Positions 11,161 through 22,569 of a DNA stretch of 64,000 nucleotides are shown here, one piece after another. The stretch comes from Psococerastis gibbosa (taxonomy: Eukaryota; Arthropoda; Insecta; Psocodea; Psocidae). A program made the translations under genes and the position numbers. Position 1 is the stretch's first letter, and the number at the start of each line of letters is the position of its first letter. The notes beneath the pieces were generated by a model. That model did no database searches. It saw nothing but the letters and a program-made list of their open reading frames with translations, and had not been told where the DNA came from. The DNA lies in assembly GCA_963971405.1 (NCBI GenBank), contig OZ020485.1, positions 38,313,469-38,377,468 on the forward strand. The letters are read 5' to 3'.

Positions 11161-11542
11161 TAGCTTCGGCTAATGGATAAACTAATGGAACACAGTAGGC
11201 ATGTAATATGTATTCCGTGTTCGTGAGCTATATTTAAAAGACTGAATCCCAAAACCATCAGTGACATGAAAAGGTTTATTTTTAAAGCATAAAAGAGGCT
11301 GGTGGCAATATAAAATGAGATTTATTTGTTCGTTTCTGAATATAAGAACTCATGTCTCGCGTCTCAGGTCGCAGCTATAGTAATGTATGGGAAGAGGTAG
11401 ACTATTTCTATAAATAAGGAATATTTATTAGAGAATTATAGCTTACAGTACATTGTTTTTAACGCAGAGATTTCAAAATAATTTGTAAACAAAGATTATC
11501 TCAGTCAATTTCACGATATTAGTTAAATCCTCGTCCTACAAC

Positions 11543-11737
11543 CAAAGCCGTAGCCAGGATTTCTTTCGGGAGGGGGGGGGGCGATGGGGGGGGGTGTTTC
11601 ATAAATTTCATTGGATATTACATGGTAGTTTATATATTTTTCCCTTCAAAATCCGATTCTATCTAGTATCAAGCCATTTCATTTCAGGGGGGGGGGGGGG
11701 GTTTGAACCCCCTGAACCCCCCTTGGCTACGGCCTTG
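11543..11737. mobile_element. hAT-like MITE with two G runs
   Basis: The ends CAAAGCCGTAGCCAGG and (inverted) CAAGGCCGTAGCCAAGG match closely. Flanking 8-mers cctacaac (11535-11542) and tctacaac (11738-11745) match 7 of 8, giving an 8-bp target duplication. G runs near 11571-11594 and 11687-11701. Confidence 0.8.
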
Positions 11738-11745
11738 TCTACAAC

Positions 11746-12240
11746 CACAGCAAAGATAGGATAATGGTCAGATGAAAAAATAATACCTACAAATTCAAGC
11801 ATTTTCAAAAAACAGACTATATTCGCCCGACTACCTACTATACTGCAATATATTAATATTACAAAAATCTTTTAAATGCATTTTACGGTGTTTTTTTAAT
11901 GTAGCCTAATAATATTTCAGACAAGAAAATGTATTTTAAATTTTAATAAATTTTTCACTTGACCATTTTCATTTCTATGCACCTGAGGTACGAAGAATTA
12001 ATTAATTTCGAATAATTGACCCGTCTATTATTAGATCACCAAATATTATGATATCTCTGCCTTAAAATTTTGTGTAGTGTTATATACGTTATTTGCAGTA
12101 ACTAAAAGTATTCAGTTTTTAAATAATGATGTCTATAATCTCAGAGCACAATCCTCTTAATATAAAAATTAACTTTCACATTAATGCAGTGTTTAATAAT
12201 ATTAAGTGGTTATTTGCAAATTTACGAAAGAAACCCCGTA
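11746..12240. other. AT-rich DNA, no feature seen
   Basis: No coding frame or repeat recognised. Confidence 0.4.
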
Positions 12241-12244
12241 GTGA

Positions 12245-12418
12245 ATGTCATTTTCCAGGGGGAAAAAAGGTAGAGTGAAGCTGAGAAAAGGAAGTGTCGC
12301 AGGATTGTACGGTAGCAGCCTGTTGAAGAGCCCTGTTGTTCCTCAAATGGGATCCAGCATTGAAAAAGAAGATTTATGGAATTTCTTCAAGAACAATGCC
12401 ATGATTACCCTTCCTTGA
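12245..12418 (+). CDS. Candidate small ORF, 57 aa, unknown
   Basis: I do not recognise this product. ATG at 12245 opens 57 codons ending TGA at 12416-12418. The protein starts MSFSRGKKGRVKLRKG (strongly basic), has a middle GSSLLKSPVVPQMGSS, and ends EKEDLWNFFKNNAMITLP. It has no Cys, no signal peptide and no membrane segment. Codon choice is less AT-rich than the flanks, and residue composition looks protein-like. Other possibilities are an internal exon read from a chance ATG, a TE fragment, or chance. There is no nearby gene to give context. Confidence 0.35.
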   Translation: MSFSRGKKGRVKLRKGSVAGLYGSSLLKSPVVPQMGSSIEKEDLWNFFKNNAMITLP

Positions 12419-12590
12419 TTATCCCACTCTGTTTACACGCGGGGGAATTTTTAATCTCATAATGTAACTTTGTTTGGCGACATTTTCACCAGATTTATTC
12501 CGTGATTCCACGGACATTTTTCAGACCGTCTCCAGTTTACAAATGCAACAGTCAACAATCCATGCATTATATTGGTAGGTAACTATAAAG

Positions 12591-13458
12591 AACCGGTCCG
12601 AGTTTACTCGAACATGCTTTCCAATTTATCGATTAGTAGAGAGAGAAAATGATTAATTTCATGCTAAATAATTTTCTTATGGTTAAATATCGGATGTCAC
12701 GGGGGGGGGGGGGGGGTCCACCTGACGTCACTGAAGGTGACGTAAATTCTAGATAGGTCAGACCAACACATTACCACTCAGCAATAATGGCAGGGCACGC
12801 AATGCATTTCAGCGTGAATTTGCTTTCATTTTTTCAAACAAAAATTTTTTGCACAAAACCCAATAATTTTTTGGGAAAGCAAACTGTCCGGTTTCGTTAC
12901 TCAATTTAACACCTAAAATATGCCTGAAATAAGAAATCATCGATAGAAAGGTTTCGCAGAAAAATAATTTTTTAGTCATTTTTCATGAAAATTGAGTTAT
13001 TTTTATTTTTTTACCCCCAGAAGCAAACTATCAAGGGGCAAGCGACCCTCCGCATTTTATCAACATTAATAACGACTGCAATATATGTGAATTTAAAAGA
13101 AATCGTTGGAGCCGTTTTTTAGAAATAATGTTTTTAGACGTTTTTTTGGAGTTTTTTGAGAATAAACCCCCCCCCCCCAAATTGAGTTAGCCCAAAATAA
13201 AATAAAATGGTCCGGAGGTATGATTTTTGTGAACCTACATGCCAAATTTCATTCAAATCCACCGAGTAGTTTGCGCGGAAATCGATGAACAGACAGACAG
13301 ACAGACAGAGCGACAGAGCGACAGACAGACAGATATTTCGTAAAAACCACTTTTTTGTGTTCCTGGGACCTCAAACTTGTAAATCCGTAGAAATCTCGGA
13401 ATCAAAAATTTCGACCATCACAAAGCTTTCCTTATACTACGTATAATTTGGAAAGCAA
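12591..13458 (+). mobile_element. HINE-like (Helentron-derived) interspersed repeat, full copy
   Basis: About 870 bp. The 5' end is GAACCGGTCCGAGTTTACTC, followed at once by TGCTTTCCAATTTAT. The 3' end is a hairpin whose last arm carries the inverse of that 15-mer (TATAATTTGGAAAGCA). Between them are a G run at about 12701-12717, a C run near 13169 and a CAGA tetranucleotide microsatellite at about 13289-13332. Subterminal inverted repeats, a tetranucleotide microsatellite and a 3' hairpin are features of HINE/DINE-1-type Helentron derivatives; the assignment is inference. Other copies lie at 1, 26632, 28460, 33281 and 54960. Confidence 0.7.
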
Positions 13459-13734
13459 AAAAAAGCCTTATAATTTCGGTCAATAATACATTTACGGCAG
13501 TTCAATCTACAGTAGCAAAACGAATGCACAGTATATAAAGACATGATCCAACATGCAGTGGTGACCTCCAATACCATTCCCGCCGTGTGGAATTATAACT
13601 TGGTATATACTTGGTAACGAGCCGGTTGCTTTAATACGCAAAATAAATCTTCTACTACAATGGTTTCGCCTACCTTAGAAAACTCCCGATTGAACTGAGA
13701 GCGGCGAGAAATGATACTAACTTCCCTAAATTGC

Positions 13735-13875
13735 TTAGAGACCATATCTTAGAGAAAGTTTTTTACACTGTCACTGAGACTAGCACAATGACAATGACAA
13801 AACTACCTGACTTTGACGATATTTTGACAATTTTATTTTATACTTTCTTGTTGATTGTATTATTTAACGGAAATA
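13735..13875 (+). repeat. Fragment of dispersed repeat shared with 21500-21640
   Basis: TTAGAGAAAGTTTT, ACACTGTCAC, AGCACAATGAC and the segment after it align in order with the minus strand at about 21520-21625. The translated frames look alike (STMTMT then P-D-W/F-D), which suggests a once-coding or simply conserved TE block. Family unknown. Confidence 0.5.
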
Positions 13876-14129
13876 TATATTTATTTATTTACTTACTTCT
13901 CTTACCACTCCCAAGTGAGCCTAACGACCAATATGTTAATTCAAACAAAATTTTCTTCTCATTTAAAAACATTAATCTCAAACTAACGTGAATAGCATTG
14001 TCTCTGCATGAACCTTTTCGATTGTACGGCTTTACGAGAGAGAACATGGCTTTTATTTTCAATTGAGCAGAAATCGATATAGTCTCGATTCTCGGACAGT
14101 GAAGAGTGAGGACCCATGAGAGCATTGCA

Positions 14130-14860
14130 TTCCCGTCCCAAAGTTATCCCTTTGTTATCTACTGCCACTTTACTTGTCCAGTAATGAACAAACTCAGCAT
14201 TCAGTAAGGATCCACTCTCTTATCAAAAGGTCAATTTGCAGTTCTTTGTCTGGTTGTTGTTGAGAATTCCAAAGGTTCCAACTATGTTGGCCATTTATTT
14301 TCTGTTGTAAGCGACCGAGAATTTCTGTTTGTCTTAATCTCCACCATTAACGTCAGCCACATTGTCGTGCTTAATAATCTCTAAGTCTTAGCAAGTTGTT
14401 TTGCATTTTCCAGTGAGAACAAATTTCAATAGCGCTCCAAGAGAAATATTTTCTTTTCGTGTTGTGTTAATGTAGACCTGCACGGTGACTGAAGCGCCAG
14501 TAAAAAAGATGAGTTTTACAGGGTTACTCTTTGTAAAAAATATGTAATCCAATAATAGTTTAGAAGATACAAAAGATACATCTATACATGCAGGTAACAT
14601 CTCGTCCTCCATACATCTTATAACAACATTCATTCATCTTGCAAATGTGCAGTCTTTTGCGTTGTTACATTCAGAAGAAAGCACATCTTCGTCATATGAA
14701 ATAGAAGGTTTACAAGTTTTCCAGACTGCATGTCACGTAAGGGTCTGCTATACTCTGCATAGTAAAGGCTCACACTCACAGCATACATACGTATGTAGGA
14801 TTCTACGATACCGTAGTTCTATAAAATTTAGCCGTCCAACTTAAGTTGATAAATACGGAT
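14130..14860. other. Unique DNA, no feature seen
   Basis: Only short frames without protein-like character. Confidence 0.4.
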
Positions 14861-14866
14861 TTAATC

Positions 14867-15073
14867 ATGTCCGACACTTTGGACCAAACTTCATACGATC
14901 CGGAGGAAAAGTGATCCATAGATGCACAGTATTTGCAGCTCAATTTTATACTTGCACAAACTCTAACTTTTGATCCAGAGCAGCTGAAGCTCCATTGGAC
15001 AAATCCACACGAGCTACCCTTTGAATCAGAGGAGCCGCAAAACCGCTACTGTATTGAGCACCAGAAATATTGA
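14867..15073 (+). other. Possible ORF interrupted by one in-frame TGA
   Basis: ATG at 14867 opens 15 codons (MSDTLDQTSYDPEEK) to a TGA at 14912. The same frame then stays open for 52 more codons to a second TGA at 15071. The second part has protein-like composition (FDPEQLKLHWTNPHELPFES and EEPQNRYCIEHQKY). It could be a decayed exon, a retroposed fragment or chance. A recoded TGA (selenocysteine) is unlikely without a SECIS element, which I did not identify. Function unknown. Confidence 0.2.
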
Positions 15074-15404
15074 ATATTCAATTCGCTAAATTGTTCGTTA
15101 TAATAAACGGGAAACTCGAAATGTTATACCGGAAATTACCCGGAACTAGAATGGCTTTTAGTGCTACAGGTATCTAGCAAGCAGGTATCATTTACTTTAA
15201 CATTCTGATCCTTCTTTTTAATTGGAACTGCTGTAAACTTTTGGGGGCATTGAGTGCAGTGTATTTTACACATAAATTTTAGATGTTTATAACAGCAGGT
15301 CCCTTGGAAAGGGGATTGTACATTTAGTTAATTTCAGCACCGCACTTCGTCATATCGACTGATAATTTCGTAATTTATTTTATTCATCGGCGGATTCAGG
15401 ATTA

Positions 15405-15800
15405 GGAATAAATAGCAGTGGCGTCATTTCAGCTTTACCAGGGGGGGGGCAACTTTTTTTCAACGATGCACCCTCTACAAGAAATGTAGAAAACTAATTT
15501 CCCACCCCCTTTTACGAAACATGGCTTCATGGAAAGTAAATTCCGCCATTTATTAACCAAAGAGTCAAACTCATCCACCATTATATAAACAAAGTCACTC
15601 TGATATACTGTACCTATACGTACAAAGTTTGTTTCGTATTATAATTTTTTTCGTTTTTTATGACTATTTAGTTATTATTTTCGTAAAAAACCTCGTTGTC
15701 CTGCTTTATTTGCTTTAAAAATTTGGGTTTCTTGCCCCCTCCCCCCCCCCCCCGGGCTCAACCAGCAGTTGCCTCTCCCCCACCACCCAAGTAAGGGGCT
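15405..15800. other. G-run/C-run flanked block, probable decayed hAT-like MITE
   Basis: A CAGTGGCG end-like motif sits near 15417 next to a G run. A long C run and an inverted GGTTGAGCCCGGGG segment lie near 15737-15766. The ends do not pair cleanly and no duplication is seen. Confidence 0.3.
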
Positions 15801-16179
15801 TTAAGCGTGGGGAGGGTTCTGTCATTATTGGAATAGCAGCTTATTGGTAATTACAGGTTGAGACAGTTGGTTGCTCACTCGTACTTGTATAGTAGAGTAC
15901 ATAGCACATAGTACAATACATAGTACATAGTACACTACATAGTACAGAAGGAGCCTCTACACACCATGCGAAACCAGAGGCTGAAGAGGTTATTCGGGTA
16001 CATATACATTACATTTCTAAAGTATGCGATAATTCTGGTGGAGAAAAAAAAATACAAAAGAGCAGTCATACTGTGTTTGATCCACTTCGGCTTCAAAGTC
16101 AATAAAAATTTAAAACTTGTATTACTGCCCCATGTTTTGTATTGTATTACTTGTATAGTAGTAGTAGTAGTAGTAGTGT

Positions 16180-16440
16180 TCATCGGGTTAATAACGACTT
16201 AGGCCTCATATATGGGCCCATAGAGCGACCCCGACTTGACTGTCCTATGCCAGCCCATAGGACAGTGGACCTCCTGATTATAGTGGATTCCGAACCACTT
16301 GGGAAACACAGTGAAGTCACACGATTATTTCGGAGGTGACCAGGACAAGTCCTACCATGTTTCCCTACCGGCACTGTGCACACGACCAAGTTATCTGCAG
16401 CTTTGAACCTGCTCTGGTCCGCTGGATTCAACTTGGTATG
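16180..16440 (-). mobile_element. SINE-like element, family 3
   Basis: On the minus strand it shows the A-box-like start TTGGTCGTGTGCACAG, GTCACCTCCG, and the B-box match GTGGTTCGGAATCC. It then ends near 16190 beside a (GTA)n run. It aligns with 10140 and 25505. Confidence 0.65.
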
Positions 16441-16449
16441 GCGGCCGGC

Positions 16450-17900
16450 TTATTACTTGTATTACTGTCCCCTTTTTTGTGAGAAATTAATCACATACGA
16501 ACAATGTGTCTGAATAATACTAAAACAATGCCGTTGAAGACTACCTTAATACCTTCTAGTGCAACGTTTCCTCCATTAGAAAAATGAAATGTGTCGTAGT
16601 CAATGGTGTGTACAGTGGGTTCGTATACAGACAGGTATACTGAAATAGATTTACAGGATTTTACCCAAAATATGTAGAGTTGTTATAACATCAAATAAAA
16701 ACGAATGTTTTTTTTCTCTTACATAATAACAAAAAAATAAATATCATGCTCTACCCCAAATTATACCAAGGGATTCTGCTAGGGGAGGTGTAAGCCTGCA
16801 TTAATTACAGTAAGCGGCGACTCGTATGTTAATTCTGAATGTTGCGCTAATAATCCTAACTGAGCACTCAGAATCTACGGAACTATAACAGATGAAGTGC
16901 TCTCAATCTACAAACGTTATAGTTACGAATTGTAATGAGATAGGATCCTTATTACCGTGCAATAATTGTATCTAATAAATATCTTATTATGTCTCAAGTA
17001 CCCCTCATAAAGCTTCAAAATTAGATATTGTAGCCTCGTATCTCAGAACGTAATTTAATTTTGGGCAAGATAAACAAAGCAAGCTAATTTGAACGCAAAT
17101 TACACAAAGAAAATTGGGGAAGGCAGAGATTTGGATGTAAGATGAAAAAAAAATAGCAGTTTATGTCATATTATTCAAAAGAGGACGCAGCCTTTATGAA
17201 CCACTTATTATAGATGTTTGCTCCTTTTCATGTTGGTTGTAACAGGGCAATTTCATTCTTGTGACATTTTCAACATTTTCCTTCGATTTTGATCCCCCAG
17301 ATTTGTCATAGTATAAATTTTTATACATCCAGAAATTCCCTCGGGGCCGCGAAAAATTTTATTCAACGAAGGAAAACCCTAGGAAATTCCCGTGATTAGA
17401 ATAAAATGTCTCGGAAAATCCACCTTTAGTTTATCTGAAAAAAAGATATGTTTTCGCATATTTCAGTCAGCTACGCGAATATGCTTGTTGCATGCTGAAT
17501 GATAATGCGGTTCGCCATTTTAATAGGTAAATTCTGTATATTTTAATAAAGTTGATACAGATATTATTGATTGATTGATTTACAAAGGTAACTGCTGTAA
17601 AATTGCAAACTAGCATTACGTCGTTTTAGTCAATTTTGAGACCAGTACGATATTAATAAAATTGTATTTTATTTACAATATATTATTTTGATAAATCGCC
17701 GACAGATTTTATAAAAAAACAATGGACCCAGAAAATAAATACATAGCCTACTGTGCATAATTCAGGAGAAATTTATAGACTGTACTTCACAGTTTTATAT
17801 TATTTACCAAAACTAATAGAGCTAAAATACGACTGTATATTACCAGGACAACTCGAGTTAGCGTACCCTGCATTTTCCGCTGAATTTAATTAATAAACTC
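16450..17900. other. AT-rich unique DNA, no feature seen
   Basis: No gene, RNA or repeat that I can support. Several ATTGATTG short runs near 17570. Confidence 0.4.
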
Positions 17901-17906
17901 ACATGC

Positions 17907-18118
17907 TATAAGAAAAAATCCACGCAAAATGAGAAAAGTATGAACTTGGAATGTTTTGACCCTGTGCAACACTATAAAAATATTCTTTGCGCCATTTTGT
18001 GCTACCTTGTTGCATTGGATGCAAGGCATAACAGAAATTGTGCAAAGAATATTTTTACAGTGTTGCACAGGATCAAAACATTCCATGTCCATACTTTTCT
18101 CATTTTGCGTGGACTATA
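17907..18118. mobile_element. Palindromic (foldback) MITE
   Basis: The two halves are inverted copies for about 80-90 bp each, sharing CCACGCAAAATGAGAAAAGT, GGAATGTTTTGA, CTGTGCAACAC and AAAATATTCTTTGC. The consensus end is TATAGTCCACGCAAAATGAG; the left arm here has a small insertion after TATA. A second copy is at about 40866-41046 and a lone end at about 38719-38755. TA at the borders suggests Tc1/mariner-type mobilisation (inference). Confidence 0.8.
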
Positions 18119-18178
18119 ACATGTGAGCAAAGTACTTTCAGTCGAAGTATTTTAAAATTTTACAAAATAAAATATTCT

Positions 18179-18281
18179 TACTGTTGGACCAGGATTTGAA
18201 CCGAACAAAACATATTATAAGCATGCATTAATAAAATCGAACAAACTCTGTGTTTCGTTCGATTCAATTGCAGGTCCAACC
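18179..18281. repeat. Imperfect ~30-bp inverted repeat
   Basis: GTTGGACC at both inverted ends extends to about 30 bp with 7 or so mismatches around a 40-bp loop. One arm holds GGTTCAAATCC, which mimics a tRNA B box, but there is no cloverleaf. Confidence 0.5.
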
Positions 18282-18499
18282 GTACAAAGGTCATAACCCT
18301 GTCGGGATTCACAAATTGCCACACCAAACCGGCCTTTATTCCATAAAAATGAACAAAGAACAGGAAAACAACGCTAAGTCCATCTAGAACAATCGTCGAC
18401 AAAGGAGCAACTTATCTTCAGCAACAGAAAGACAAAACTCATTTCCGCCAAAGGCGCTTTCCATCACCCGCACCCCCCCCCCCCCTCCAAAAAAAGAGC

Positions 18500-18790
18500 G
18501 CAATTTTATTTTCCTGACAACGGTTTTAAGAATATTAGTATAGCTCTGTCTCTGTCATCTCACAGAATCCGCTTCCAAAAGCAAAAAATCAGATATCGAA
18601 ACCTCCACATAAATCGGAAAACTGGCTGTTGAACCGTGATTGCAGCATTCACCTTATTAGCATTTTTAAAGGAATCTGATACTTATCTGAGAAACGTTTG
18701 GCCATAAATCTTCCCTTTGTTTTGTTTCTTTATCTTTATCAAAGGCTTCTTTTGTGGGCAGTTTGATTATTTTGATATTTGAAGGGTCCT
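18500..18790. promoter_or_regulatory. Candidate cis-regulatory block (weak)
   Basis: Unique, repeat-free sequence with a TCF-like ATCAAAGG (about 18737), GATA-type CTTATCTGAG (about 18682) and other factor-like motifs. This is motif impression only, with no evidence of conservation available here. Confidence 0.2.
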
Positions 18791-20510
18791 ACTTCCCTTT
18801 ACGCCCGCGTCCCCATTATTAATAGTCGGTCGAAACATTATGCATTTGACTATTGACGCTATTCCACTTGTCATTTTTTCTTCAATTTTGATAATGTCAT
18901 TGACAGAAGTATCATTTTTATTTTTACACCACTTGTCTTCAATAATTGACCATTTTTGTTTTCAATTTCTTCCAATTTTGTAAGTTTGCCCGCCGTCTTT
19001 TAATTTCATAATCTACAAGAAATTTTATGATTTAAATTATGAAATAGTTCGATTTTTCTCAAGACATTAATTATTATAATTATTTATCATTTCCAGACGA
19101 CGCCATTGTTTCATTTTACTTTATTATTATTTGCAAAGCGTGATTTTACTCTATGATTACTGACCAATTTTAACATGCGGAAGTTAAAAAGGACAATGAC
19201 ATAGGATATATTTATAGGATATATTTATATATTACGTTGTTCTTTGGTAGTTAGGTTTTTTTATAAATTTAAAATATTTAATAAGAAGTTACAATAGGCT
19301 ATAAACAGTAGGAATTTTTGTTGTTGTTGTTTTTTCGCTTTACTTAATGTAATATTTATACACATAAGGGCTTGTGTGATGTAATAAAAAATTTCTATTT
19401 TTCTATTCTATTCTAGGCCTAGCCCTAGAGTAAAGAACAAATCTCAGCAATTGTTGAAGAAAAATTGACAAGTGGAATAGCCGGCACATAGTTCCCATTA
19501 TATAATTGAGAAAAATTTCGTCAAATTAAGAAATTTAGGCCTAATGGAAAAATAATCCAAGAAGCAAAAAATCCCGAAATCCAAAAGCTCAAAGAAGAGA
19601 AAAAGAGTAAAAATATATAACAAATTTGGACAAGCCGGAGCACTTTACCACACAGATGACCAGCGAGACTTAATAATAATATAACTTTAAAGTTTGTAAA
19701 ATTATTGTAAGAGAGAAAGAGTTCCTATGTTACCCATGGGTTAGGAAAAGATGATCAAAGTTATGGAATTCAGACTATATGGGCCAAGTAAACTTTTTGA
19801 AAATCTCCAACTCTGCGTAGGATAGCCTCATTTATTGTTTTTAAGTCTTGCAATGTTGAATTTATGAACACAAGTGTACGCCAACTTAAATTTACTGTAC
19901 TGTACAGTTTCATTATTTCAAAAGTAACCTCCTGCAGTATGTTTCAATAACAATACCAATGAAACCCATTTAGAAAACAGGAGATCAGCACAAAAAGCTA
20001 ATAGATAAGAAACATGTAAGAGAAAACATGAAAATTAATGAACAAAGGGAATGCAATAAAGCAAAGCAGTAAAACTTGCTTTGTCATATTTCTCCGAAGA
20101 TATTCATGTACCCCATTCTCCTTCTCTAATATTCTACCACCGTTTATCCGCTGTATAATGTGCATTTAACCAAACTTGCTTCAATATATCTTAAGCTAAC
20201 CAAAATATGACTTAAAATGACCATTAACTTTCTTATGTGGCAACAAAATACATTGCTCGTACTAGTTTTAAATTATGTAATAGATTAGAATAGATTTCCA
20301 GTTCTAGCATGAATGTCGGTTTTGCGGCCAGGTCAACATCATGTATTGAATGAAATTTACGGATGAACTAACTTTTTGTGAGCTACTGTGAATGAGAACA
20401 CATAAGGAACGATTGCTTTCATTGCTAAAGTCAATGTGACGGTTGAAATTGCTCAGAAGTTATAAATAACATTGATTTCTTCATAACTCACTTCATTACT
20501 ACTAGTAGTT
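18791..20510. other. AT-rich DNA, no gene seen
   Basis: Scraps resembling the interior of the 2728-2981 MITE occur at about 19138-19180. There are no coding frames of note. Confidence 0.4.
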
Positions 20511-20800
20511 TCACGACTTTTCCTCCAATCTTAAACATGAGCTGCAGTATCTAGTTATTTCTCCATGCCTAAGGCGTCCAACTAGATAGGTTCCCCCCTT
20601 AACAAAGCCAGTCACGGGAGGAACTGACGGGGTAACGGCAGCCGCATGACGAATACTGACAGACGTTGCTGTTGGGTAATACAAATCAACCGCAGATAAC
20701 CAAACAGTCAAATTACGAGTAGTACTGTAAATCATACTACGAGTATGACTGGGACAGGTACAGTTCAAAATAATGGTTTTTCCCCTATAATACAATACTT
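20511..20800 (-). other. Unassigned protein-like minus frame
   Basis: A 94-codon minus frame contains the segment VTPSVPPVTGFVKGGTYLVG then RLRHGEITR. The block is less AT-rich than its flanks. I do not recognise it; a TE fragment is more likely than a gene because no start context, splice sites or homologous family is evident. Confidence 0.25.
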
Positions 20801-20879
20801 TAGTAGCCTACTTCTGTATTAGGTATTTTCCACTCAATTTACAATATTATCGTCACTATTCAAAAGTTGTTTTTTTTAA

Positions 20880-21035
20880 TAAAAAAAGAAGATTAATCGC
20901 ATACAAGCAATTTAATGAATGTATGACCCCTTCAGTCACCTCTGTAGGTTAATACCCGTCTCCATTCGCATGACATGTACGACTCGTACAAGTACAAGCA
21001 CGCTACCACCTTGCCATCGAAGTCGATAAAAGTGA
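20880..21035 (-). mobile_element. SINE-like element, family 2
   Basis: On the minus strand TCGATGGCAAGGTGGTAGCG (good A box) is followed by the family body and CATTCATTAAATTGC with a terminal T/A tract. Confidence 0.75.
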
Positions 21036-21399
21036 AAATTCCATTACATAATTAGTCAAATATGCAGCAATCAGTAAATTACAATTGCAAAATGTAGACT
21101 GCAGAGTGCAGACGTAGCTTTAGGTATGCTGTATAATGAGAGATTCTCGTATACTTCTGCTGTCGAGTTGATGAAGCAGATAAAATAAACAAGCGATGTG
21201 TTTGAATAGAAGTTTGAGCGTCTGCTCTTATGAGGGTTTCCCTGCCGGGAGAGGAAACTTGAGAAGCTATCGGTATCAGCAAATGAACAGTCTGAAATAT
21301 ATTAATTCTCGGACTCGATTCATTCATTTTATCGTACCTTCCGAACCGCACATTGCATTTTGATTTGAAGGCTAACTGGATACCATATCCACACAAACT

Positions 21400-21640
21400 G
21401 ATAACATATTGACAAGCAGTAGAATCCGGGATGGTATTTCTGAAAGCGAACTTCCAATTGTTCCGTTGACATCTACGGTCGACATCTTCAGTGGAACTAT
21501 AAGTATACCTGTACATAAAGTATAAAGTAAACTCGTCAAAATACCGTCCCAATCAGGTCGTTCTGTCATCGTCATTGTGCTAGGGCCTCTGTGACAGTGT
21601 ATAGCAAGCGTTTCTTCTAGAATTGAGCCTGTCAGCACTT
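21400..21640 (-). repeat. Dispersed repeat, copy related to 8160 and 13735
   Basis: The minus strand joins both related segments in one copy: the TAGCACAATGACGATGACAG block and the TTCCACTGAAGATGTCGACC block. The copies at 13735 and 8160 each hold one of them. It is therefore the longest example of this family in the window. Confidence 0.55.
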
Positions 21641-21769
21641 AGACACATTGGCTTCTAGCCCATTAAATTATACATTGAATTTCAAATAAAAGGTGATGTG
21701 AACCACATGATTGCAATTATCTAGGTGGTTCAGTGCACATCATACGGTCTGTTTACCATACAAATAGGT

Positions 21770-22210
21770 ACGGTCCCGATTATTTTATGCATTCATCAAC
21801 ATCGCTGTCTTTGCCAGCGGCCAGCTGGGAGCATGGAAATGATCGCAATCAAATTAATATTGATTGAACCCATATTTCCCGACGTTGAAAATTAATGAGA
21901 GGCCAAAAAGTTTCCATTGATATGATAAATCGCGCTTTATTCTGATGAAGTTAGCTGATAATATTATATGGGCAGCAATTAAGTTTTAAACTGCCTTGTA
22001 TCGTATTATGTCTCCGACATTTACCAGAACCAGTTAACCTACTTTCGATTTCTTGGCAAGTTCCCCACAGCTATTGGACCAACTATCAAAAGAATCAGGT
22101 TGGTTCGCTGAATAAAAGCTCAATGTTCAGCTCAGCGATATTTCGGATTTTCGGATAATCCCGTTGTTTCTGTGGCTGCGATTTCGTTAATTTAAGAATG
22201 GAGCCATTGT
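21770..22210. promoter_or_regulatory. Candidate cis-regulatory block (weak)
   Basis: Unique sequence dense in homeodomain-like and GATA-like motifs, e.g. CAAATTAATATTGATTG near 21849 and GATAAATCGCGCTTTATTC near 21924. No TE, no frame. Inference from composition only. Confidence 0.2.
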
Positions 22211-22569
22211 CACAATTGGAACTGCTTGTGCTAGTCCATTGTGATATATAACATTTCGCGACAGAGATAAATTATTTTCACTTCTTCAATAACTACGGCC
22301 AAACTGACAAACGGTATATACTACCCTATCACGATAAGATGGCACTCGGAACACGTCTTTGTTTAAGTAAGTCTTAGTTTAAGTCTTAGTTAGTCTTAGT
22401 TTAAGTTAGTCTTAGTTTAAGTAGAAAACTTGAATAGGCGGAAGCGAAGTTTATTCAATTTTAATAAAGGTTCCAAGTGCTATCCTATCGTGGTCGGTTT
22501 TTTTTTTAGATAGATAGGTAGATAGTTAGATGGACAGAGAAAATCCGCCTATTTATTTGTTTAAAAATC

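Noticed and set aside
13289-13332. CRISPR-like short direct repeats (CAGA units)
   Set aside because: A tetranucleotide microsatellite inside an interspersed repeat; no spacers, eukaryotic context.
15966-16202. Membrane-like 78-codon frame
   Set aside because: Ends in a (GTA)n run read as poly-Val; low complexity, no homology impression.
18179-18281. tRNA gene suggested by GGTTCAAATCC and GGTCCAA on the minus strand
   Set aside because: The spacing is about 97 bases and the region folds as one imperfect hairpin; no cloverleaf or anticodon arm.
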